The position numbers and the translations under genes were made by a program. 51,381 nt of DNA from an uncultured Flavobacteriales bacterium (GTDB taxonomy: Bacteria > Bacteroidota > Bacteroidia > Flavobacteriales_D > Sanyastnellaceae), in contig CALKFF010000022.1 of assembly GCA_938084585.1 (NCBI GenBank), positions 1 through 51,381 on the forward strand, in the 5' to 3' direction. Positions 44,833-51,381 of the stretch are shown piece after piece (the stretch's first letter is position 1; every line of letters begins with the position of its first letter). The notes below the pieces were generated by a model. It saw only the letters and a program-made list of their open reading frames with translations. It did not search any database and was not told the DNA's origin.

Positions 44833-46622
44833 TTCACGGCATTGACGCACGGCTTCACCAAGCCGTCCTAGACACCTTCGAAGCCACCTTTGGCAAGCGC
44901 CCCGCTGACCGTCAAATTCAAATCCAGACGACCCGCGCCGAGTTTGAAGGCGACCGCACCCTGGTGGTGTTCCCCCTCGCAGGCATGGCTGGGGCACCCC
45001 CGCATGTCGCCGCCGACGCTTTGGGACAAGCCCTCACTGAAGCGTGCGACTGGATTTCCGGCTTCAACGTGGTGAAAGGGTTCCTGAACCTTTCCCTGAC
45101 CGACGCGTGCTGGAACGCCGCGATCCAAGAGGCGCTAACCCTGCCCAATTGGGGCCATGCTCCCACAGGCTCCAAATCACAGGTGATGGTCGAATACAGC
45201 TCGCCCAACACCAACAAACCATTGCACCTGGGCCACCTCAGGAACAACTTCCTGGGCTACAGCGTGTCCCGCATCCTCGAGGCCGCCGGCCACGACGTCA
45301 AGAAAGTCCAAATCATCAACGACCGCGGCATCCACATCTGCAAGTCCATGGTGGCCTGGCAAAAATTGGGGCAAGGCGAGACGCCAGCATCGACCGGCGA
45401 AAAGGGCGACAAGCTCGTGGGCCGATACTACGTCGCGTTCGACAAGGCGTTCAAGGCGGAAGTGGCAGAAGGCGTGGCCAATGGACTCGACCCCAAAGAA
45501 GCCGAGGCCGCCAGCCCCATGTTGCAAGAAGCCCGCACGATGCTGCAGCGCTGGGAGGAAGGCGACGAAGAGGTCGTGGCGCTTTGGAAAACCATGAACG
45601 GCTGGGTGTACGAAGGCTTCGACGCGACCTACAACGCCATGGGCGTGTCGTTCGACAAGCTCTACTACGAGTCGGACACCTATTTGCTGGGCAAAAAGCA
45701 TGTGGAGCAAGGCTTGGCCGACGGGGTGTTCTTCCAAAAAGAAGACGGCTCCATCTGGGTGGACCTCACCGACGACGGCCTGGACGAAAAGCTCCTGCTC
45801 CGCGGCGACGGCACCGCAGTCTACATGACCCAAGACATCGGCACCGCCATCCTCAGGTTTGCCGACTTCCCCGACCTCGACCGCCAAGTGTACACCGTGG
45901 GCAACGAGCAAGAGTATCACTTCAAGGTGCTCTTCTTGATCCTCAAAAAGCTTGGGTTTGCCCAAGCGGAAGCCAACCACCACCTCAGCTACGGCATGGT
46001 GGAACTGCCTGAGGGCAAGATGAAGTCCCGCGAAGGCACCGTGGTCGACGCGGACGACCTGTTGCTGGAAATGCGTAACACGGCGCGCAGCATCTCTGAC
46101 GAGCTCGGCAAGGTGGACGACTTCAGCGAAGACGACAAGGTGCAGCTGGCCACCCAAGTGGGGCACGGCGCGCTCAAGTACTTCCTGCTGAAGGTGGCCC
46201 CGGCCAAGTCCATGATGTTCGACCCCAAGAGCAGCATCGATTTCTTTGGCAACACGGCACCTTTCATCCAATTCAACGTGGTCCGGTGCAAAAGCATCTT
46301 GCGCAACACAGGAGCCACCACGTCAACCTTGACGTGGGACCAGGCCACACCGCTGGATGCTGCCGAGCGTCATTTGGCCGCAGGCATCCTCGGGTTCCCG
46401 GATGTGGTCCAAGAAGCCGCCGCCAGCTACGACCCTTCGCTCATCGCGAACCACTGTTACGACTTGATCAAGGCCTTCTCAAGCTTCTACCAGGACCACC
46501 CAATCGCCAAAGAAGAGGACGCCGCAACCCGTGAGGCACGACTTGGCCTGACCGCCTTGGTCAGCGAAACGGTTTCGAACGGCATGGCCATGCTCGGCAT
46601 CGACATGCCCGAACGCATGTGA
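44829..46622 (+). CDS. argS: Arginyl-tRNA synthetase
   Basis: A 597-residue class I synthetase charging tRNA-Arg. The N-terminal Add-1 domain precedes the HIGH box (HLGH, 133-136, in SPNTNKPLHLGHL). The KMSKS counterpart is KMKSREG, near residues 397-403. The C-terminal anticodon-binding DALR domain ends the protein (LIKAFSSFYQDHPI). ATG 44829 overlaps the ctlX stop by 4 bases. Linking argS to two guanidino-hydrolases suggests shared control of the arginine pool (inference). Confidence 0.96.
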   Translation: MIHGIDARLHQAVLDTFEATFGKRPADRQIQIQTTRAEFEGDRTLVVFPLAGMAGAPPHVAADALGQALTEACDWISGFNVVKGFLNLSLTDACWNAAIQEALTLPNWGHAPTGSKSQVMVEYSSPNTNKPLHLGHLRNNFLGYSVSRILEAAGHDVKKVQIINDRGIHICKSMVAWQKLGQGETPASTGEKGDKLVGRYYVAFDKAFKAEVAEGVANGLDPKEAEAASPMLQEARTMLQRWEEGDEEVVALWKTMNGWVYEGFDATYNAMGVSFDKLYYESDTYLLGKKHVEQGLADGVFFQKEDGSIWVDLTDDGLDEKLLLRGDGTAVYMTQDIGTAILRFADFPDLDRQVYTVGNEQEYHFKVLFLILKKLGFAQAEANHHLSYGMVELPEGKMKSREGTVVDADDLLLEMRNTARSISDELGKVDDFSEDDKVQLATQVGHGALKYFLLKVAPAKSMMFDPKSSIDFFGNTAPFIQFNVVRCKSILRNTGATTSTLTWDQATPLDAAERHLAAGILGFPDVVQEAAASYDPSLIANHCYDLIKAFSSFYQDHPIAKEEDAATREARLGLTALVSETVSNGMAMLGIDMPERM

Positions 46623-46625
46623 GGC

Positions 46626-46985
46626 TCAGCCCTTGAGCTGCAGCCTCCGTTCCGTGCGGTGACCCTCGCACGCCATGCGTATGGTGACACTTTCCGTGCC
46701 ATCAGGGACGGCCACGCTCCTCGCGTGGACACCCACTTCAAGCGCTCCTTCATGCACCAGGGTGTTGTGGTCGTCCATGTGGACATTCAATGTCACCTCT
46801 CCAGCACGCACAACGCGAAGGTGGATGTCCACCACCCCGCTGGACCACAGCGCCCCCTCTCCTTCCCAATCCGCAGCCACCGGGGGCGGCACGCCCTTTC
46901 CGAAGGAGGCCCGCATGCGATGCCACAAAACATACAGAAGCATGCCCAACAGGCCCACCAACATCGTCCACTGAAGCGTCTCCAT
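46626..46985 (-). CDS. Small single-pass membrane protein, unknown
   Basis: A 119-residue protein with one N-terminal membrane helix (WTMLVGLLGMLLYVLWH). A soluble beta-rich part follows (VVDIHLRVVRAGEVTLNVHM, SVTIRMACEGHRTERRLQL). No family was recognised. It follows the DUF493 gene by 11 bases and converges on argS with 3 bases between stops. It is probably the last gene of a two-gene unit. Confidence 0.6.
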   Translation of the reverse strand: METLQWTMLVGLLGMLLYVLWHRMRASFGKGVPPPVAADWEGEGALWSSGVVDIHLRVVRAGEVTLNVHMDDHNTLVHEGALEVGVHARSVAVPDGTESVTIRMACEGHRTERRLQLKG

Positions 46986-46996
46986 GGAGCTGGCGG

Positions 46997-47278
46997 TCAG
47001 AGGGAGAAGATGCCTGGAATCTTGGACGCAGCCTCGTAACGGGCAAAGATGTCGTCTGGTCCAGCCACCTTCTCGTCCACTGTCACTGCCCGGTAATTCC
47101 CCTTGGAGGATTCACGCACTTGAAACGCAGCCTTGGTGCCAAAGATGGCGCGAAGCGACGCCTCGTTCTCAGGCTTGGCCGGCACAATGAATTTGAACTT
47201 GAACACGCACGGCCAGGTGTGGGTGTCGTTCAATTGTTGCCGCAGCTGTTCGCGCTTTTCGTCGTCTTGAGGGGTCAT
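46997..47278 (-). CDS. DUF493 (YbeD-like) family protein
   Basis: A 93-residue small cytosolic protein. The core FKFKFIVPAKPENEASLRAIF and GNYRAVTVDEKVAGPDDIFARYEA match DUF493, an ACT-like regulatory fold. YbeD relatives lie beside lipoate genes in other bacteria, but not here. ATG 47278 is chosen over an upstream in-frame start because the family starts there and a TATTTTTG element lies 22 bases upstream. Confidence 0.85.
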   Translation of the reverse strand: MTPQDDEKREQLRQQLNDTHTWPCVFKFKFIVPAKPENEASLRAIFGTKAAFQVRESSKGNYRAVTVDEKVAGPDDIFARYEAASKIPGIFSL

Positions 47279-47300
47279 GTTGCCGGGAACTTGGGAGTCC

Positions 47301-47337
47301 AAAAATAAGAACGGGCCGCCCGAAGGCGACCCGTTCA
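47301..47337 (-). terminator. Terminator of the giant repeat gene, with embedded TATTTTTG
   Basis: On the minus strand, a 12-bp stem (one wobble; plus arms 47310-47321 and 47326-47337) with a TTCG loop is followed by TTATTTTTG. The exact -7 element TATTTTTG (47308-47301) lies inside the T-tract and points at the DUF493 gene. Confidence 0.82.
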
Positions 47338-47360
47338 AGTCATTCTAAGTCAGACCAGAA

Positions 47361-50300
47361 TCAGTCGACAATCCATGGGCAAACGTTGCCCCACAACTGG
47401 AAGAAGTCGAGGAGGTCGTTCACGTCCACTTCACCGTCGCCGGTGAAGTCCCCTGGGCAAGGATCGAGGTAGACACACTCGCCTGGGTAGTTGGCCGACG
47501 CGTCGAAGTTCAACGCCGTCTCGTCCTGACAGCCGATGAACAAGCATGAACCGTCGTCCACAGCGAGCGTCCAAGTGGCGCCAACCATGAGGTTTCCTCC
47601 GAAGGAATCCGCGAGGAAGGAGTTGCCACTGTAGTTGGGGTCAGAAGCGATGAGGTTCCACGCTTGGTTCTCTTCGTTTCCGAAACCGCCACCATCAAGC
47701 ACGCAAGTCAATGTCTGGCCATCCATCTCCAAGATCAGGGTTGCTCCATCCACCATGTACTCGCTGTACTGCTCGTACAAGTCGTATTCGATGCCGAAGT
47801 GACCCCATGGGTAACCGTTGTCCAAGTGCCAGCTGTCTTCAGCCGCCACAACTTGGCCTGAAATCACGCTGCTTGAGAACGCGTCGTAGTTGATGGCATT
47901 CGGATCGCTGCAACCTGTGGTCAAGCAGCTGAAGTCACAGCTCTGGTCGTCGAAGACCTCCTGGCCTTGAGCCGCTGCGAAGGCAATCACTTCTGCGTTG
48001 TAGTTGCAAGCGTCCTCGTAGAGGCAGCCTTCCAACAAGTCACAGATGCCGTTCATGTTTTCGTCAATCAGTTCACAAGAACCGTCGTCGAACGTGAGGT
48101 CAGCTTCGTAGTTGCAAGCCAGTGGGTCCATGCAACCACCTTGGTCGAAGCAGTCCACCACACCGTTCATGTCGGCGTCGAATTCAGGGAAGATCACGCC
48201 TTCACAGTTTGTGAATACGTAGTATTCGCCGTCGAGTGGGCAGAACTGCGCTTCCACGTAGATGCACTCTCCAGCGTCTGTCGCCGCGGGGTCGTAGTTG
48301 CACGCGTTGGTTCCGCCAAGGGCGTCCAAAGACCCGTCCTGACATCCAACCACTTCGTCTTCGTCACACACTCCATCGCCGTCAGCGTCGTTGAAGCACA
48401 CCCCGTCACAATCGAGGTTCTCCGCCTCAGAGTAGGTGCACGATCCATCGTCGTACGTGGCATTTGGGTTGTAGTTGCAAGCTGCGTAGCTCACGCCGTC
48501 GAAGGCCAAGCTGTCGTCTGTACATCCGCAAGAAGGCGCACCGAAGCTCAACGTCAGGTACTCGGCGTCCGCGCCCACCCCGTTCGGGAAGACTTGCACG
48601 TAGAGTTGACCGGTCAACGTTCCGTCGGTGGTCAACTGCGCGATCAACACACGGTTGTCGTCACCAGCCACACCGTTGGACACGAGGTTGGTTGTGAACC
48701 AGCTGCCTCCGAAGAAGCTGTTGAGTTCAAGGTTTCCTCCGGCTTCGAAGTCTGCCGCCCAAGTGTCGCCTGCCGCAGAGGCCAGGGTCACGTCCTGCAC
48801 GCTGTCGTCGCCAGCTGCTGGAGCCTGATCGATGCCGATGGTCAACCAGCTGTCGTACGCAGAACTTGGGAAGAAGTCGAACAACAAGGGGTTGATCGCA
48901 CCTGCGGTCAAGCCGCCGTTCTCGTCCTGGTAGAAGCTTGTGCTTGTGCGCAAGTAAGATGGGTTCAACTCGTCACCAGCCACAGCGGACACGAAGTCGG
49001 TTGGGCCTGGCGTGGTCACGTACAAGCGGTACGTGGTCATGCCTGCAATGCCGCCCACCGCGTGCTCCTCCACTGCAAGACCGAAGCCATTTTGGCCACC
49101 GTCGCCGTCAAGGGCGCACGAGCAATAGTCGCAAGAACCGTCGTCGATCAAAGAACCGAGGGTGTAGTTGCATGCGAGGACGTCCGTACATCCGAGGCAC
49201 GTTTCGTATTCACAAGAACCATCCTCTTCTGTGGCTTCAACTGAGTAGTTGCATGCACCTGCTTCTTGACATCCGTAGATCTCTTCGCAGTCACGCACAC
49301 CGTCGCCGTCAGTGTCCACGTCGTCCGTCACGTCGATGTCAGCCAAAATCGCAGCCACGGCCTCAGCACCGGTGACGTTGCACACCTCACAACCCTCCAA
49401 TGGGATCACGGCTGGCTGCAAATCGGTCACGCCTTCCACGTAGTTGCATGCGGTTGGAACCGGGCTACCCAAGATTTCGAGTTCGTCGCACACCCCGTCG
49501 CCGTCGGCGTCGTTGATGCAAGTCTCTCCATCGCACTCGTAGAATTCTGGAGCGTAGTAGCACGCCAACTCAGAGCCAGACACCATCACTTCCACAGAAG
49601 CAGAAGACCCAGTGACTGTCAGCATTGAAACGTTGTCTCCGTCCATGATGGTCATCTCTGCACCATTCCATCCGTCGCCGTAAGAATCAATCCCTTCGAT
49701 CACGTATGAACCGGCGTCCAAGGCAATGAATCCTTCAAATGGAGCCCCGTAGGTCACACCATTCAACGTCCAAGAAATTTCAGAAGGCCATGACCCTGCG
49801 GTCAGAGCAATGCTCAAGCCTGAGGCTGGAGCTGGATCGGTGGCTTCTGGCATGTAGTTGCAGGCCATGTCGTCTTGACACCCCTCCACTTCATCTCCGT
49901 CACACACACCGTCGCCGTCCACGTCCGCGAGTGTCACTCCTCCATTGTCGTTGCAGAACAGGCAGTTCACTTCGTCCGAGAACACACATCCCGCAGCGGC
50001 AACAGCCACTTCCACCTCCGCGTCGCTTCCACTCACAGTAAATGAAGTACTTGCACCTGAGTTGGGGTCAGTGATGGTCATGACAGCACCGTTCCAACCG
50101 TCGCCGTAGGCATCTGCACCGCCCACAACATACAGGCCTTCTTCCAACGCGATGAATCCGTCGTAAGGCGCCGACAATGTGTCGCCATTGAGGCTCCAAG
50201 AAATCTCGCTGGGCCATGAGCCCGCAGTCAAAGAGATCTGGAGACCAGACACCGCTGAGTCAGTGGCGTCGGGGTTGTAGTTGCATGCAGATTCATCCTG

Positions 50301-51381
50301 GCAACCAGCGATCTCTTCGCCGTCGCACACGCCGTCGCCATCGGCATCGATGATCGTCACAACACCGTCAATGCACTCGGTGCATCCTTCCGTGATGTAA
50401 GCGCAAGAAGCGTCGTCAATGACAGCATCGGCGTTGTAGTTGCAGGCCGCTTCATCCATGCAGCCGTACACACAGTCTTCGCACTGGTTGTAGCACACGC
50501 TGTCCACAGTCATGTGACCAGTCACTTCAACCACACGATTGACAAACTCTGCAGGTGGAGTCGTGCACGACTCAGAACCGTCGAACTGTTCAGCCAAGGC
50601 CCAATCGGCGTTGCCCAAGAACTTGTACTCCTGAGGCCCAGCGGTCAACTCAACAGTGATGCTGTAGATGCCGTCTCCATCGCTGTCGTCCATGAGGTTT
50701 GAACCGTTGTTCCAGCCATTGAAGGTGCCCGCCATGGACACAGACCCGAAGCTCTCAGCGTTCACGTTCACGGAGAAGGTCACGTCGTACAGACAAGAAC
50801 CGTTGTCCTGCTCTGCGAGTGAATCGTAGTTGTTGGCGTTGACGTCCATGCAACCGTAGACAATCTGACCGCTGCAGTTGGTGCAGCTGCCGAAAGTGTC
50901 GTTGGTGCTTGCACCCGCAGCCACCAAACGGTTGGCGTAGCCAGCGCCGTCGGTGATTGGAGCGCACTCCGCCCCACTTTGGACATCGTCAATCAAATTC
51001 TCTTGGTCTGCAAACCCATTGATGGCGTATTTGTACTCCACGTCTCCCGCTGGGAAATCCAAAGTCACAGAGTAAACCATGTCACCATCATCGTCTGTCA
51101 ACTGGTTGTAACCGTCGTTGGCAGCCCAACCAAACACAGGACCTGTCACAAACACTTCCGTGAATTCCGTTGCACCATTCAAACTGGCACCGGAGTTGTC
51201 GAAGCAGCTCATGTCCACGTTGAACGTGGTGGCGTACAAACAAGAACCGTCATCTGCACAAGCGAGGTCGTTGTAGTTGCTTGCGCCTTCGTCGGTGCAA
51301 CCGAGGACACCTGTCCCGCCACACACACCACATGCATCAAGCACGTTGCCGTCGCAGTCACACTCTCCTTCAGCGATGCCA
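47361..51381 (-). CDS. Giant secreted repeat protein, N-terminus beyond the window (partial)
   Basis: The frame is open from the right edge to TGA at 47361-47363, so at least 1340 residues are visible; a GTG at 51344 is not the true start. It has about 14 Cys/Asp repeats of the GCQDESACNYNPDAT type with DGDGVCD motifs. Two CBM-like modules lie near 50865-51235 and 50475-50795. Two YGDGWNG modules lie at 50000-50258 and 49570-49828, and a TTYR module at 48531-49115. A distinct domain with GHFGIEYDLYEQYSEYM lies near the C-terminus. The end is an EF-hand/dockerin-like segment (GDFTGDGEVDVNDLLDFFQLWG) with no T9SS sorting domain after it. It is probably extracellular. Confidence 0.85.
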   Translation of the reverse strand, partial: GIAEGECDCDGNVLDACGVCGGTGVLGCTDEGASNYNDLACADDGSCLYATTFNVDMSCFDNSGASLNGATEFTEVFVTGPVFGWAANDGYNQLTDDDGDMVYSVTLDFPAGDVEYKYAINGFADQENLIDDVQSGAECAPITDGAGYANRLVAAGASTNDTFGSCTNCSGQIVYGCMDVNANNYDSLAEQDNGSCLYDVTFSVNVNAESFGSVSMAGTFNGWNNGSNLMDDSDGDGIYSITVELTAGPQEYKFLGNADWALAEQFDGSESCTTPPAEFVNRVVEVTGHMTVDSVCYNQCEDCVYGCMDEAACNYNADAVIDDASCAYITEGCTECIDGVVTIIDADGDGVCDGEEIAGCQDESACNYNPDATDSAVSGLQISLTAGSWPSEISWSLNGDTLSAPYDGFIALEEGLYVVGGADAYGDGWNGAVMTITDPNSGASTSFTVSGSDAEVEVAVAAAGCVFSDEVNCLFCNDNGGVTLADVDGDGVCDGDEVEGCQDDMACNYMPEATDPAPASGLSIALTAGSWPSEISWTLNGVTYGAPFEGFIALDAGSYVIEGIDSYGDGWNGAEMTIMDGDNVSMLTVTGSSASVEVMVSGSELACYYAPEFYECDGETCINDADGDGVCDELEILGSPVPTACNYVEGVTDLQPAVIPLEGCEVCNVTGAEAVAAILADIDVTDDVDTDGDGVRDCEEIYGCQEAGACNYSVEATEEDGSCEYETCLGCTDVLACNYTLGSLIDDGSCDYCSCALDGDGGQNGFGLAVEEHAVGGIAGMTTYRLYVTTPGPTDFVSAVAGDELNPSYLRTSTSFYQDENGGLTAGAINPLLFDFFPSSAYDSWLTIGIDQAPAAGDDSVQDVTLASAAGDTWAADFEAGGNLELNSFFGGSWFTTNLVSNGVAGDDNRVLIAQLTTDGTLTGQLYVQVFPNGVGADAEYLTLSFGAPSCGCTDDSLAFDGVSYAACNYNPNATYDDGSCTYSEAENLDCDGVCFNDADGDGVCDEDEVVGCQDGSLDALGGTNACNYDPAATDAGECIYVEAQFCPLDGEYYVFTNCEGVIFPEFDADMNGVVDCFDQGGCMDPLACNYEADLTFDDGSCELIDENMNGICDLLEGCLYEDACNYNAEVIAFAAAQGQEVFDDQSCDFSCLTTGCSDPNAINYDAFSSSVISGQVVAAEDSWHLDNGYPWGHFGIEYDLYEQYSEYMVDGATLILEMDGQTLTCVLDGGGFGNEENQAWNLIASDPNYSGNSFLADSFGGNLMVGATWTLAVDDGSCLFIGCQDETALNFDASANYPGECVYLDPCPGDFTGDGEVDVNDLLDFFQLWGNVCPWIVD
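48531..49115 (-). repeat. TTYR module copy 5
   Basis: Copy with MTTYRLYVTTPGPTDFVSAV, YDSWLTIGID, GGSWFTTN and VLIAQLTTDGTLTGQLYVQV. It lies between DYCSC and SCGCTDDS. Confidence 0.75.
49570..50258 (-). repeat. Two YGDGWNG modules nested in Cys repeats
   Basis: Copies at 50000-50258 and 49570-49828 share AGSWPSEISW, GFIAL, YGDGWNGA and VEV strands. Each interrupts a Cys/Asp repeat between its ACNY-x-P-(D/E)-AT half and its closing Cys. The codons differ at many synonymous sites, so the duplication is not recent. Confidence 0.72.

Noticed and set aside
51344-51344. A GTG at 51344 as the start of the giant right-end gene.
   Set aside because: The same frame is open to the window edge and encodes a GIAEGECDCDGNVLDACG segment like that inside the 4443-8903 protein. 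It is internal and the gene continues outside.

Overview
The window reads as a chromosome segment of a Bacteroidota bacterium, most likely a marine, GC-rich lineage near Flavobacteriales (lineage is inference). The clues are four secreted proteins with type IX secretion (T9SS) C-terminal sorting domains, SprB-like repeats, Bacteroidota -7 elements (TAnnTTTG) instead of sigma70 boxes, no Shine-Dalgarno sequences at the starts, and the folP-cdaA locus opposite DUF1599 and DoxX-like genes. No tRNA, rRNA, insertion sequence, prophage or CRISPR array was found. Coding density is very high and no stretch over 300 bases lacks a gene.

Layout. 1-4394 (+): the tail of a dipeptidyl-peptidase IV, a POT peptide transporter, a periplasmic thioredoxin-like protein, citrate synthase and a translationally coupled crotonase-family protein. 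4443-13416 (-): three large secreted T9SS substrates. 13520-19757: a GH13 amylase, a thioesterase, a small membrane protein, HU, a TrmH-type methyltransferase, a MATE exporter and fmt. 19754-21988: a secreted CotH/lamin-tail protein. 22014-25331 (-): a single-chain fusion of both methylmalonyl-CoA mutase subunits. 25364-31350: a HAD phosphatase, a class IV aminotransferase, an ABC permease, a DoxX-like protein, DUF1599, folP and the c-di-AMP synthase cdaA. 31354-34961 (-): an LVIVD/choice-of-anchor-B T9SS protein and a dipeptidyl-peptidase III lipoprotein. 35017-41427 (+): an LptF/G permease, two glycosyltransferases, a 2OG-Fe(II) oxygenase and an HtrA protease. 41505-46622 (+): a LON-domain protein, a lipoprotein, two tandem pentein-fold hydrolases and argS. 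46626-51381 (-): a small membrane protein, DUF493 and a giant repeat protein that runs off the right edge.

Themes. Peptide use (DPP4, POT, DPP3, HtrA), alpha-glucan use (GH13 next to a protein with four starch-binding-like modules) and arginine/citrulline handling (two penteins plus argS) fit a heterotrophic particle or polymer degrader. The most novel material is the architecture of the giant secreted proteins. An unnamed module of about 170-205 residues occurs five times in three proteins. Its three internal copies sit between a CSC and a CGC cysteine motif, within arrays of short Cys/Asp-rich repeats. A second layer of interest is promoter layout: many genes have a TAnnTTTG-like element ending exactly 4 nt before the start codon, which implies leaderless mRNAs. 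These occur as divergent pairs, and elsewhere such elements lie in or just after the T-tract of the upstream terminator.
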